A stretch of DNA of 36,062 nt from Bacteroidaceae bacterium (GCA_016302965.1 JAEDMP010000017.1:1-36062); one strand, 5' to 3'; positions 7,063 through 16,136 are shown, numbered from the stretch's first letter. The notes: generated from the sequence alone by a model not told the origin. Numbers and translations are program-made.

Positions 7063-9423
7063 ATGAACGTAAAAATGTTATTTACTGCGCTCATTGCACT
7101 CCTGCCATTCACCATGCAGGCCGCAGAAAAGCAGCGCGACTTCACCATCGGGCAGAACACTTTCCTGCTCGACGGCAAACCTTTTGTGGTCAAAGCCGCA
7201 GAAGTACACTATCCCCGTATTCCCCAAGCCTATTGGGACCACCGCATCAAGATGTGCAAGGCACTGGGCATGAACACACTCTGCCTCTATGTGTTCTGGA
7301 ACATCCACGAGCAGGCAGAGGGACAGTTTGACTTCACGGGCAACAACGATGTGGCAGCCTTCTGCCGTCTGGCACAGAAAAACGGCATGTATGTGATTGT
7401 ACGTCCCGGACCCTATGTATGTGCCGAATGGGAGATGGGCGGTCTGCCCTGGTGGCTGCTGAAGAAAAAGGACATCCGTCTGCGTGAGCAGGATTCCTAC
7501 TTCATGGAGCGTGTGAAGATTTTCGAGGAGAAGGTGGCCGAACAGCTCGCCTCACTCACCATCCAGAATGGAGGCCCCATCATCATGGTACAGGTGGAAA
7601 ACGAGTATGGCTCCTACGGAGAGGACAAAGCCTACGTGAGCGAAATACGCGATGTGCTGAAAGCCAACTGGTATAAGAAGAACAGCAAGGGCGAACTGGT
7701 TGGACCCGCCCTGTTCCAGTGCGACTGGTCTTCGAACTTCACCAAGAATGGTCTGGACGACCTGGTATGGACGATGAACTTCGGCACCGGTGCCAATATC
7801 GACCAGCAGTTCAAACGTCTCGGCGAGCTCCGTCCCGACGCTCCGAAGATGTGTTCTGAGTTCTGGAGCGGATGGTTCGACAAATGGGGAGCACGCCACG
7901 AGACTCGTCCCGCCAAGGATATGGTGGCTGGAATCGATGAGATGCTCTCCAAAGGCATCAGCTTCTCCCTCTATATGACCCACGGCGGCACCTCCTTCGG
8001 CCATTGGGCCGGTGCCAACAGCCCTGGTTTCGCCCCTGATGTGACCTCCTACGACTATGATGCCCCCATCAACGAATGGGGTCTGGCCACTCCCAAGTTC
8101 TACGAGTTGCGCAAAACAATGGAAAAATACAACGACGGCAAGAAGATGCCAGCCGTGCCTAAGGCTCCTATGGGCATCATCACCGTACCCGCCTTCAGAC
8201 TGACCGAGTTTGTACCCATCCTCTTTGGATTCGACAAGATAGAAGAGGGTGCCCTGAAAACCTTCGAGGAGATGGACCTGGGATGGGGCTCGATGATGTA
8301 CAGCTGCACGCTGCCCGAGATTCCCTCTACCAGTACACTGAGTGCCAATATCCACGATTTCGGACAGGTGTTTATCAACGGCCAATACATCGGAAAAATC
8401 GACCGCGTGAAGAATGAGAAGACACTGACGCTTCCCGCCGTCAAGAAAGGAGCACGCCTCGACATCCTCGTGGAAGGCATGGGCCGCATCAACTTCGGAC
8501 GCGCCATCAAGGATTTCAAGGGTATCGTAGGCGATTTGACGCTCACCGCCGAATACAACAACGCTGAATATACCATCAAACCTCAGAAGTGGCTCAACAC
8601 CACCATTCCCGATGACTATGAGACTGCTGTAAAGGCTCTGCGCACGGGATCAACCAAGAACTTGGCAAAAAACCATAACGACCTCACCACCAAGCCCGGC
8701 TACTATCGCGGCTACTTCAATCTGAAGAAGGTGGGCGACACCTTCCTGAACTTCGAGAAATGGGGCAAGGGACAGGTGTATGTGAACGGACACGCTATGG
8801 GACGTATCTGGAGCATCGGTCCGCAACAGACGCTGTACGTGCCGGGATGCTGGCTGAAGAAGGGACAGAACGAGGTGGTTGTGCTCGACGTGGTAGGTCC
8901 ACACGAGACCGTAGTATGGGGACAGGACACACCCGAACTCAACAAACTCCAGCTGGAAAAGAGCAACAAGCATAACAATATCGGCGACAAGCCCGATCTC
9001 AACTCGATGACTCCCGTAGCCAAGGGTGCCTTCAAGAGTGGCAACGGGTGGCAGGCCATCAACTTTGTCAATGCTGCCAAGGGACGTTACCTTGCCATTG
9101 AGTGTACCAGCCTCCACGACGGTAGCGATGTGGCAGCCATCGCAGAGTTATATGTCCAGGGTACCAACGGCAAGCGACTGAGCCGCGAGACATGGACTAC
9201 CAAGTATGCCGACAGTGAGGAAGACAACGGCAACCACACCGGTGACAAGGTTTACGACCTGCAGGAGTCCACCTATTGGCAAACCGTGAAAGGCAGCGGG
9301 TTCCCCCATCTGCTGGTGATTGACCTGGGCAGCGAGCAGACCATCAAAGCCCTGGAGTATCTGCCCCGAGCAGAGCAGGGTGCCCCAGGAAGCATCAAAG
9401 ACTTCAAGATTTTTGTCTATTAA
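7063..9423 (+). CDS. GH35 beta-galactosidase, exported, with C-terminal F5/8-like domain
   Basis: 786 aa from the ATG at 7063, which places a signal peptide at once (MNVKMLFTALIALLPFTMQA/A). An in-frame TTG 27 bp upstream is less likely. The GH35 barrel is unmistakable: FVVKAAEVHYPRIP, NTLCLYVFWNIHE, VIVRPGPYVCAEWEMGGLP, and the family signature GGPIIMVQVENEYGSYG containing the acid/base E181. SEFWSGWFDKWG contains the nucleophile E266. The middle holds the usual two beta domains, with GRIWSIGPQQTLYVPGCWLK near 590. The last 130 or so residues (VAAIAELYVQ ... LVIDLGSEQTIKALEYLPR) form a discoidin/F5/8-like carbohydrate-binding module. Family members remove terminal beta-galactose from oligosaccharides or glycoconjugates. 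It has no T9SS tail, so I predict a periplasmic location. It is transcribed alone, between two terminators. Confidence 0.95.
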   Translation: MNVKMLFTALIALLPFTMQAAEKQRDFTIGQNTFLLDGKPFVVKAAEVHYPRIPQAYWDHRIKMCKALGMNTLCLYVFWNIHEQAEGQFDFTGNNDVAAFCRLAQKNGMYVIVRPGPYVCAEWEMGGLPWWLLKKKDIRLREQDSYFMERVKIFEEKVAEQLASLTIQNGGPIIMVQVENEYGSYGEDKAYVSEIRDVLKANWYKKNSKGELVGPALFQCDWSSNFTKNGLDDLVWTMNFGTGANIDQQFKRLGELRPDAPKMCSEFWSGWFDKWGARHETRPAKDMVAGIDEMLSKGISFSLYMTHGGTSFGHWAGANSPGFAPDVTSYDYDAPINEWGLATPKFYELRKTMEKYNDGKKMPAVPKAPMGIITVPAFRLTEFVPILFGFDKIEEGALKTFEEMDLGWGSMMYSCTLPEIPSTSTLSANIHDFGQVFINGQYIGKIDRVKNEKTLTLPAVKKGARLDILVEGMGRINFGRAIKDFKGIVGDLTLTAEYNNAEYTIKPQKWLNTTIPDDYETAVKALRTGSTKNLAKNHNDLTTKPGYYRGYFNLKKVGDTFLNFEKWGKGQVYVNGHAMGRIWSIGPQQTLYVPGCWLKKGQNEVVVLDVVGPHETVVWGQDTPELNKLQLEKSNKHNNIGDKPDLNSMTPVAKGAFKSGNGWQAINFVNAAKGRYLAIECTSLHDGSDVAAIAELYVQGTNGKRLSRETWTTKYADSEEDNGNHTGDKVYDLQESTYWQTVKGSGFPHLLVIDLGSEQTIKALEYLPRAEQGAPGSIKDFKIFVY

Positions 9424-9452
9424 ATTCCTCTACTCATAGACAATCATTAAAA

Positions 9453-9508
9453 AAAAGGAACAAAACGGCCAAACAATTTTCAAAATGTTTGGCCGTTTTG
9501 TTCCTTTT
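9453..9508 (+). terminator. Very long perfect hairpin terminator after the GH35 gene
   Basis: Arms 9453-9475 and 9486-9508 are perfect 23-bp inverted copies around a 10-nt loop (ATTTTCAAAA). The lower stem is A/T on the left and TTCCTTTT on the right, giving a terminator-like U-rich end; by symmetry it could work in both directions. Its right arm overlaps the -33 element of the next promoter. Confidence 0.85.
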
Positions 9509-9519
9509 GTGTATCTTTG
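9488..9519 (+). promoter_or_regulatory. Canonical Bacteroidetes promoter for the seven-repeat protein
   Basis: TTTG at 9488-9491 (-33), a 20-bp spacer and TATCTTTG at 9512-9519 (TAnnTTTG, -7). Both elements match consensus exactly. The leader to the ATG at 9591 would be about 65 nt and AT-rich. Confidence 0.8.
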
Positions 9520-9590
9520 TCGACAAATTTCCGTATACATTATACATAAAGATAGAATTATTAAATTTTTAGTAACGTAAACCCTAGTTT

Positions 9591-12038
9591 ATGAAGAAAA
9601 ATTTACTACTCTCAATGGCTCTCTGCGCCTCCCTTTCCGGATGGGCACAGACATCCTACGAAACAGCACTCCCCCTACAGGAAGGTGAGAACACGTACAC
9701 CTGCGAGGAGACAGTTCAAAACCTGTACTGGAAGTACACTCCCGCAGAAGACATGATTGTCAAAGTGAAACCGAACGGCAACGATATGGTAGAAATGCAT
9801 ACCAGCGTAACCGATGATGCTGGTGCACCCAGCATGAAAGCCATCAACTATGCCGTATTCAAATATCCAGAAAGAGGCTTCGCCCTGCATGCCGGAGAAA
9901 CCTACTATATAGTCTTGACTACAAATAACACTCCGGGTACCGTCTCCTTCAACTACAGCATCTGCGAGAACAGTGCTGGTGTAGGCACGGGACTGACGGC
10001 AGAAGACCCACTCGTCATCATCCCAGGCAAGGAGCAATTCATCGGTGCGACATATGCTTCAAATGATGTTCAGACCACCTACGCCACCTATACCGCTACC
10101 GAAGAAGGATTGCTCAAGATCACGAGTTCGACATACGTCAACAACAATTCAACCATCAATGGCAGTCCGCTCATCTTCGACTCTGCAAATGAAGAATATG
10201 TTGCATCGATTCCCGTTACAAGTGGCGAGACTTACAATTTCGTGTTCAAGGGCTACAACGCCTATTTCCTCACCTCAGAACTGACTCATCCCACAGCAGG
10301 CAGCATGGACATGCCCTTTGAGATGCAGACTGGCGCCAACACCGTTCCCGCTGAGGCTGGCGAATATTGGTATAGCGTCACTCCCGTAGGTACAGGCTAT
10401 TTCACCCTGAGCAGCGAGAGCAGTCTGCCCGGCGGTAAGGTTGAGTTGTTCTACAGCAAGAGTTACTCTGCCACTGTTACTGTTGAAGGCAGCTACAACT
10501 TACGCTATGAACTCAGCTACAACAGCGGTAATACCATGTATGTCAAGGTGACCAAACCCGAGGCCTCTGCCGAACCCGACATCCTGAACTATGAGATGAA
10601 GGATTATGCTCAGGGAGAGAAGGAAGACAATCCTCTGCCTATCGCTACCGTACCCGGCGAAGTGAAAGTTCCTGCCCAGACGAGTTATTACTTCTCCTTG
10701 ACCACACCTGCCGAGCAGACCGGCTTCCTCATTGTGGAGGTTCCGGAGGCTCTGGCCAATGAAGACACCTACGTAAATGTTTATCCGAAGGGAATCAGTT
10801 GGTCTGGCAGCCGAGGCACCAATGTCACCAAGCTGGAGATAGAAGGCGGGGCTGAATACACCATCCTCTGCAACAACCATGAGCAGAACGAACTGACGCT
10901 GAAGGTATCGTATGCCGCTATCCAGGATGGCGACATCATCACCCAGCCGCAGACTGCCCAACTGGGCGAAAACAGCATCAATGGCAAGGGCAACAGATAC
11001 TACACGTATAAGGCTTCAAAGGCATGCAAGGTGCAGGTGACCGTACCAGAAGGTGTCGTTGTCAGCTTCCCGAAAGACGCTTCCGAATATAACATCTACG
11101 ATGCCTATGTAAACGGCCAGACCACCACGCTTTACGCTGAGGGCGCACAGTCATACTACATCAAGTTGGAGAACTGCACCGGCGAAGGTAGCTTCACCAT
11201 CGCAGAAGCCGACTATGTGGCCGGTGACACCAAGGAACTGGCAGTAGAGGTTACTGATGGAGTCTACACCTTCGGTGAGGAAGTGCCCAGTTGTCTGTGG
11301 ATAAAGTATACCGCAGCCAAGGCTGGCAAACTCGCGATTTCTTCGCAGATTCCTTTCGATTATACCAGCACTTCGATGTTACTTTGGACAGACAACAGTA
11401 AATATGGCAACCAACTGGTTGACAACGAAAATTACACCTATGGCGGCTCTATCAATGTGAGTGATAACCAGACCATCTACATCCAGATTCTCTCTACAAT
11501 CTCCCTGAACGGCCAAAGTCTCAACTTCGACCTGAAGGATCCCGAGCCCGGTGAAATTCCCGCTACCGCCATCGATGGCACCAACGGCAAAGTGACCGTT
11601 CCTGTAACTGAATATGGCGAAGAGTTCTGGGTGAAAGTGGATGCCAAGGCAGGCACACTGATTTTGAAATCAACCGACAACGCCAGCGGAATGCTCTATG
11701 AAGGTTTGGAAAATGCAGTCAACGAAAACCCCAGAGAGTATTTCAGTGCCTCCAATTATGACTACAATACGGGGGAAATGCTGGACGAATACGTATTTAA
11801 AACAGATCTGCAGGAAGCAGGCACCTATTACCTCAAATTCACGTATATATACAACTCCGTAGATATCTGGTTTGAGGGTGACATCGCCACCGCCATCAAC
11901 GGCATCGAGAGCCAGACACAGGAGGGTGCTGAAGAGGTGTACGACTTCCGCGGCATGAAGCTCAACGGCAAGAGCCTGAAGAAAGGTCTCTATATCATCA
12001 AGAAGGACGGCAAGAGTCAGAAAATGCTGGTGAAATAA
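9591..12038 (+). CDS. Secreted seven-repeat beta-sandwich protein with T9SS-type tail (paralogue A)
   Basis: 815 aa. Signal peptide about 1-19 (SGWA/Q). Seven units of about 95-110 residues start near residues 26, 137, 236, 344, 450, 546 and 655. Each opens with a short pattern such as PL-(x)-GxN/GExxV, a strand ending in aromatic-Y-x-Y/F-T (LYWKYTPAED, TTYATYTATEEG, YWYSVTPVG, CLWIKYTAAKAG), then a glycine turn and a hydrophobic strand (LLKITS, KLAISS, TLILKS). This resembles pre-peptidase C-terminal (PPC)-like beta sandwiches, but the family assignment is tentative. The end, VYDFRGMKLNGKSLKKG then LYIIKKDGKSQKMLVK, is a T9SS-type sorting signal. No catalytic motif is seen. The protein at 33299-35833 has the same seven units in the same order. 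Transcribed alone between its own promoter and a terminator. The role is unknown; a surface binding or scaffold protein is inferred. Confidence 0.82.
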   Translation: MKKNLLLSMALCASLSGWAQTSYETALPLQEGENTYTCEETVQNLYWKYTPAEDMIVKVKPNGNDMVEMHTSVTDDAGAPSMKAINYAVFKYPERGFALHAGETYYIVLTTNNTPGTVSFNYSICENSAGVGTGLTAEDPLVIIPGKEQFIGATYASNDVQTTYATYTATEEGLLKITSSTYVNNNSTINGSPLIFDSANEEYVASIPVTSGETYNFVFKGYNAYFLTSELTHPTAGSMDMPFEMQTGANTVPAEAGEYWYSVTPVGTGYFTLSSESSLPGGKVELFYSKSYSATVTVEGSYNLRYELSYNSGNTMYVKVTKPEASAEPDILNYEMKDYAQGEKEDNPLPIATVPGEVKVPAQTSYYFSLTTPAEQTGFLIVEVPEALANEDTYVNVYPKGISWSGSRGTNVTKLEIEGGAEYTILCNNHEQNELTLKVSYAAIQDGDIITQPQTAQLGENSINGKGNRYYTYKASKACKVQVTVPEGVVVSFPKDASEYNIYDAYVNGQTTTLYAEGAQSYYIKLENCTGEGSFTIAEADYVAGDTKELAVEVTDGVYTFGEEVPSCLWIKYTAAKAGKLAISSQIPFDYTSTSMLLWTDNSKYGNQLVDNENYTYGGSINVSDNQTIYIQILSTISLNGQSLNFDLKDPEPGEIPATAIDGTNGKVTVPVTEYGEEFWVKVDAKAGTLILKSTDNASGMLYEGLENAVNENPREYFSASNYDYNTGEMLDEYVFKTDLQEAGTYYLKFTYIYNSVDIWFEGDIATAINGIESQTQEGAEEVYDFRGMKLNGKSLKKGLYIIKKDGKSQKMLVK

Positions 12039-12088
12039 GCATCTGAAAACCACTGAAACAGGACCTGGGTTCTGATTCGCACAAGCGA

Positions 12089-12133
12089 AAAGGTGGGCAA
12101 GAGGCAAATCCTCCTGCCCACCTTTATTTTTTT
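12089..12133 (+). terminator. Intrinsic terminator after seven-repeat paralogue A
   Basis: Arms AAAGGTGGGCA (12089-12099) and TGCCCACCTTT (12115-12125), 11 bp perfect, then one mismatch and four inner pairs (GAGG/CCTC) around a 5-nt loop. A T-run to 12133 follows. Confidence 0.88.
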
Positions 12134-12166
12134 ACCAATGATGACGGCTGTTTCACACTTTTTTCG

Positions 12167-12174
12167 TATTTTTG
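12167..12174 (+). promoter_or_regulatory. -7 element of the trpS promoter
   Basis: TATTTTTG matches TAnnTTTG. No good -33 TTTG sits about 20 bp upstream. The leader to the ATG at 12226 would be about 45 nt. Confidence 0.5.
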
Positions 12175-12225
12175 CAGATGATAAGCAACCAAGCCCTTAG
12201 AATACATCAAAAAAAAACAATAACC

Positions 12226-13311
12226 ATGGGAAAAATCATTCTGACCGGTGACCGCCCCACCGGCAAACTCCACCTCGGACACTATGTGGGCTCACTGCGC
12301 CGCCGTGTCCAGTTGCAGGAACAGGGAGACTTCGACAAGATGTTTGTGTTTATGGCCGACGTACAGGCACTCACCGACAATGCCGACAACCCTGAAAAGA
12401 TTCGCCAGAACCTCATTGAGGTAGCCCTCGACTATCTCGCAGCAGGTCTGGATCCTGCCAAGTGTACCATCTTCGTGCAGAGCCAGATTCCGGAACTGGC
12501 CGAACTGACCACCTATCTGATGAACCTCATCACCGTATCTCGCGTACAGCGTAACCCCACGGTGAAGACCGAAATCAAGATGCGCAATTTTGAGGCCAAC
12601 ATCCCCCTGGGCTTCTTCTGTTATCCCGTGAGCCAGGCTGCTGACATCACCCTGTTCAAAGCCACCACAGTACCAGCCGGTGAAGACCAAGAGCCCATGC
12701 TGGAGGTGACACGCGAACTGGTACGCCGTTTCAACCAAACCTATGCTCCCGTTCTGGTAGAACCCGAAATCATGCTCCCCGAGAACGCTACGGCACGCCG
12801 TCTGCCCGGCACCGACGGCAAGGAGAAGATGAGCAAGAGCCTGGGCAACTGCATCTATCTGAGCGACTCGGCTGCTGAGGTATGGAAGAAGGTGAAGAAG
12901 ATGTCGAACGGAGAACCCCGCATGAGTATGGACGAACCCGGCCATCTGGAGGGCAATGCTGTCTTCACCTATCTCGAAGCGTTCAGCACCGATGAGGACT
13001 TTGCCAACTACTGGCCAGAGTTCAAGAACTTGGACGAGTTGAAGGAACATTACGTACACGGAGGTATCGGCGACGGCACCTGCAAGAAGTTCCTTAACAC
13101 CATTCTCAACAACATGCTGGAACCCATGCGCCAGCGTCGTCACGAATATGAGCAGGACATTCCCGAAATCTACAATATCCTGCGCAAGGGTACAGACAAG
13201 GCCCGCGAGACGGCTGCACAGACAATGGCCGAAGTGCGTCACGCCATGCGCATCGACTATTTTGACGATATCGAACTGATTCGCAGTCAAGCAGAACGGT
13301 TCAAACAATAA
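12226..13311 (+). CDS. trpS: Tryptophanyl-tRNA synthetase
   Basis: 361 aa, class Ic aminoacyl-tRNA synthetase that charges tRNA-Trp in the cytoplasm. The HIGH-type motif appears as RPTGKLHLGHYVGSL (residues 10-24), and KMSKS at 201-205 in GKEKMSKSLGN. I choose the ATG at 12226 because homologues start right at the first strand (MGKIILTGDRPTG). Upstream in-frame starts (12172, 12178) would add a polar leader and fall on or next to the -7 promoter element. Length is slightly above the 330-340 aa of the short TrpRS type. The lipoprotein gene starts 20 bp after its stop, so the two are probably co-transcribed. Confidence 0.95.
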   Translation: MGKIILTGDRPTGKLHLGHYVGSLRRRVQLQEQGDFDKMFVFMADVQALTDNADNPEKIRQNLIEVALDYLAAGLDPAKCTIFVQSQIPELAELTTYLMNLITVSRVQRNPTVKTEIKMRNFEANIPLGFFCYPVSQAADITLFKATTVPAGEDQEPMLEVTRELVRRFNQTYAPVLVEPEIMLPENATARRLPGTDGKEKMSKSLGNCIYLSDSAAEVWKKVKKMSNGEPRMSMDEPGHLEGNAVFTYLEAFSTDEDFANYWPEFKNLDELKEHYVHGGIGDGTCKKFLNTILNNMLEPMRQRRHEYEQDIPEIYNILRKGTDKARETAAQTMAEVRHAMRIDYFDDIELIRSQAERFKQ

Positions 13312-13331
13312 TCCCCCGCAAATCTACTGTT

Positions 13332-14264
13332 ATGAAAGAAACGAAAGGAAGGAATCGGACAAACCGGTGGTGCCTGTTGCTGGCGCCACTGGTTTGCCTG
13401 CTTTTTGCAGCCTGTGAGAAGGTGACGCTCGATGAGAACGGCCATTCTACCGATGGAAAGAAAGGCAATCTCACCATCACTGCCCAGGCCTTCAGTGTGA
13501 CACCCTTTGAGTCGGCTGGAAATGCTCCCATGCATGCCTCCACACGCTCCTCGGTCGATATCAAACAGGTATGCTCGCGTCTGAGCATCTCCGTCTTCCG
13601 CAACGACGAGAAGGTGGCTGGCGTGACCCAGTCGTCCACCGACAAAGACTTCGGCAAGGCCTCGTTCACCCTGAGTGAAGGTGTCTACGAAATAGTGGTT
13701 ATCGGACATAACGGCAATGGAGCCGCCACCATCTCCTATCCCTATAAAATCACCTTTGCCAATAATGTGGTGAGCGACACCTTCTACGCCTATCAGGAGC
13801 TGACAGTGACTGGTGAGAAACAAGATGTGGCCATCACGACAAGCCGCTCCGTGAGTATGTTCCGCTTTCTGCTAACCGACACCATCCCCTCTGTGGTCAA
13901 GAAGATGAAGTTCTACTATACCGGCGGTTCCAGCACCTTTGATGCTACCAGCGGCTTCGGTTGTGTGAACAGCCGCCAGACGGTGACCTTCGATGTGAAG
14001 AGCGACGACCGGCAGTTCGACCTCTACACTTTCCCCCATGCCACGGAAGACGAACTGAAAATGACGGTCACCGCCCTCGACAATGCGGGCAACACCATCC
14101 AGCAGAAAGTTTTCGATGCCGTACCACTCATCATCAACTGTATCACCACCTGCGAAGGTGCCTTCTTTGGCGATTTGGGCGGCGATATCATCACCGACGG
14201 CAATCAGATGACCATCCGGGCAGATTCCCCCGAATGGAATGATACCATCAAAATCTCATTTTAG
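13332..14264 (+). CDS. FimB/Mfa2-like lipoprotein
   Basis: 310 aa. The N-terminus has a charged start, a hydrophobic helix and the lipobox LFAAC with C28 as the lipidated cysteine, so it should be anchored in the outer membrane. The body matches the FimB/Mfa2 fimbrial-subunit pattern as I know it from Prevotella: CSRLSISVFRNDEKV, TLSEGVYEIVVIGHNG, DTFYAYQELTV, FYYTGGSSTFDATSGFGC and ELKMTVTALDNAGNTI near the end. The known role of Mfa2/FimB is anchoring and length control of Mfa1/FimA-type fimbriae. No fimbrial shaft or tip gene is nearby, so this copy is an orphan behind trpS and may have another surface role. Confidence 0.8.
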   Translation: MKETKGRNRTNRWCLLLAPLVCLLFAACEKVTLDENGHSTDGKKGNLTITAQAFSVTPFESAGNAPMHASTRSSVDIKQVCSRLSISVFRNDEKVAGVTQSSTDKDFGKASFTLSEGVYEIVVIGHNGNGAATISYPYKITFANNVVSDTFYAYQELTVTGEKQDVAITTSRSVSMFRFLLTDTIPSVVKKMKFYYTGGSSTFDATSGFGCVNSRQTVTFDVKSDDRQFDLYTFPHATEDELKMTVTALDNAGNTIQQKVFDAVPLIINCITTCEGAFFGDLGGDIITDGNQMTIRADSPEWNDTIKISF

Positions 14265-14267
14265 AAA

Positions 14268-14312
14268 GGAATAGCGGGAGTTCCAATTCTATTCAAAGAA
14301 AATTGCAATTTT
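14268..14312. repeat. Convergent intergenic spacer with palindrome, weak hairpin and diverged duplication
   Basis: Between the + lipoprotein gene and the - rnhB gene lie a 6-bp inverted repeat (GAATAG 14269-14274 / CTATTC 14289-14294) and a perfect 14-bp palindrome AAAATTGCAATTTT (14299-14312). The palindrome overlaps the rnhB stop codon. The motif GGGAGTTCCA(A/G)TTCTA also occurs twice, once here (about 14276-14291) and once in the rnhB 3' end (about 14321-14336). A weak two-way terminator is possible, but T-tracts are poor. Confidence 0.4.
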
Positions 14313-14916
14313 ATTCAAAAGGGAGTTCCAGTTCTACGGGAGGCAAAAGTGTAAAACTGCGCCGATGATAAGGTGTGACCCCATACTGCCGGATGGCATC
14401 ACGGTGTTTCTTGGTGGGATAACCCTTATTGCTGAGCCAGTCGTATTGGGGATATTCAGCAGCCAGTTCCTTCATGCAGTCGTCACGATAGGTCTTGGCC
14501 AGAATGCTGGCTGCTGCAATGGAAAGATACTTGCCGTCGCCCTTGACAATGGTGGCATAGGGCAGATTCTGATAGGGTTTGAAGCGGTTGCCGTCGACAA
14601 TCACCGCCTCGGGCCTCAACACCAGTTGGTCCAATGCCCGGTGCATGGCGAGGATGCTGGCATTGAGAATATTGATACGGTCAATCTCCTCAGCCGAAAC
14701 GATGCCTACCGCCCAGGCCAGCGCATCCCTTTGGATGATTTCACGCAGGGCATAACGGCACTTCTCCGTGAGTTGTTTCGAGTCGTTCAACTCGCTGTTC
14801 TCATAGTTATCGGGAAAGATAACCGCCGCAGCATAGACGGGTCCGGCCAGACAGCCCCGTCCGGCCTCATCACATCCGACCTCAACCCGCGCTTCAAAAT
14901 GATGGCTCTTCAGCAT
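14311..14916 (-). CDS. rnhB: Ribonuclease HII
   Basis: 201 aa, cytoplasmic; cleaves the RNA strand of RNA-DNA hybrids and misincorporated ribonucleotides. The N-terminal GCDEAGRGCLAGPV carries catalytic D16 and E17. VIVDGN (D108) and VKGDGKYLSIAAASILAKTYRDD (D127) complete the four-acid site. Full length for the family. It starts 5 bp after the sufS stop on the same strand, so it is the last gene of the suf operon. The pairing with suf genes looks like operon hitch-hiking rather than shared function. Confidence 0.95.
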   Translation of the reverse strand: MLKSHHFEARVEVGCDEAGRGCLAGPVYAAAVIFPDNYENSELNDSKQLTEKCRYALREIIQRDALAWAVGIVSAEEIDRINILNASILAMHRALDQLVLRPEAVIVDGNRFKPYQNLPYATIVKGDGKYLSIAAASILAKTYRDDCMKELAAEYPQYDWLSNKGYPTKKHRDAIRQYGVTPYHRRSFTLLPPVELELPFE

Positions 14917-14921
14917 CTCTT

Positions 14922-16136
14922 TCAGAACATTTTGGCCACACGCTCAATGCCTGCGGCCAGGATATCAATCTCCTCTTTCGTGTTATACAGGGCGAAAGAG
15001 GCTCTTACGGTTCCCAATATTCCCAGGCGGTCCATAAGCGGCTGCGCGCAGTGATGGCCTGTTCTCACGGCAATACCCAAGCGGTCGAGCAGGGTGCCCA
15101 GGTCGAGGTGATGGATATCCCCCACGAGGAAAGACACCACCGCATCTTTCTGTGCGGCTGTACCGAAGACACGCAACCCATCGATGGCCTGCAGTCGCTC
15201 CATGCAATAACGCGTCAGTTCACGCTCATGGGCACTGATGGCATCCATACCGATGCCCTCCATATAATCAATGGCACGGGCCAGACCGTGGGTAGCCACA
15301 TAGTCGGGTGTTCCTGCCTCAAACTTGAACGGCAGTTTCTCAAACACCGTCTTCTCGAAAGTGACACTCTCTATCATCTCTCCCCCACCCTGATAGGGCG
15401 GCAGACGGTCGAGCCATTCCTCCTTGCCATACAGCACACCGATACCCGTCGGGCCGTACATCTTATGACCGCTGAACACAAAGAAGTCACAGCCCATTTG
15501 CTGTACGTCCACCTTGAAATGGGGAGTGCTCTGTGCGCCATCCACCAGGATGGGAACCTGATGGGCATGGGCGATGCGCACCATCTTCTCAACGGGATTG
15601 ATGGTGCCGAGCACATTGCTCACATGGGCCACACTCACCAGTTTGGTCCGGGGCGTAAAGAGCCGCTCATATTCCTCCATACAGAGTTCTCCCCGGTCGT
15701 TGATGGGAATGACACGGATGGAGATACCCCGCTTGGCGGCCTGCAACTGCCAGGGCACGATATTGGAGTGGTGCTCCATGGCAGAGATAATCACCTCGTC
15801 GCCTTCGTGCATCAGGGCCTCGCAGAAAGAGGAGGCCACCAGGTTCAGCCCCTCGGTAGTACCCCGGGTGAAGATAATCTCCTGGGTGTTGGCGGCATTG
15901 ATAAACGCTCTCACACGCTCACGTGCCGCCTCATGCAGGTCTGTGGCCTGCTGGGAGAGATAATGAACACCACGGTGTACGTTGGCATTCACGTTGAGAT
16001 ACTCTTCGCGCATGGCATCGAGCACACAGAGCGGTTTCTGGGTGGTGGCGGCATTGTCGAGATAAACCAAGGGGTTGTCGTATACCTTGCGGGCGAGAAT
16101 GGGAAAATCTTCCCTTATTTTCTGGATATCGTACAT
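14922..16136 (-). CDS. sufS: SufS-type cysteine desulfurase
   Basis: 404 aa, PLP-dependent; takes sulfur from cysteine as a persulfide for Fe-S cluster assembly by SufBCD. The PLP lysine is K225 in FSGHKMYGPTG, and the persulfide cysteine is C363 in RTGHHCAQP. Both are in the positions expected for group II (SufS) enzymes. LDNAATTQKP near 26-35 and the EHHSNIVPW loop near 118-126 support this. 61 bp separate it from sufD. No sufE or sufU gene is visible in the operon, so a sulfur-transfer partner, if used, must be elsewhere. Confidence 0.96.
   Translation of the reverse strand: MYDIQKIREDFPILARKVYDNPLVYLDNAATTQKPLCVLDAMREEYLNVNANVHRGVHYLSQQATDLHEAARERVRAFINAANTQEIIFTRGTTEGLNLVASSFCEALMHEGDEVIISAMEHHSNIVPWQLQAAKRGISIRVIPINDRGELCMEEYERLFTPRTKLVSVAHVSNVLGTINPVEKMVRIAHAHQVPILVDGAQSTPHFKVDVQQMGCDFFVFSGHKMYGPTGIGVLYGKEEWLDRLPPYQGGGEMIESVTFEKTVFEKLPFKFEAGTPDYVATHGLARAIDYMEGIGMDAISAHERELTRYCMERLQAIDGLRVFGTAAQKDAVVSFLVGDIHHLDLGTLLDRLGIAVRTGHHCAQPLMDRLGILGTVRASFALYNTKEEIDILAAGIERVAKMF

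Noticed and set aside
12172..12225. Upstream in-frame starts for trpS
   Set aside because: They lie on or next to the -7 promoter element, and TrpRS homologues start at MGKIILTGDRPTG.
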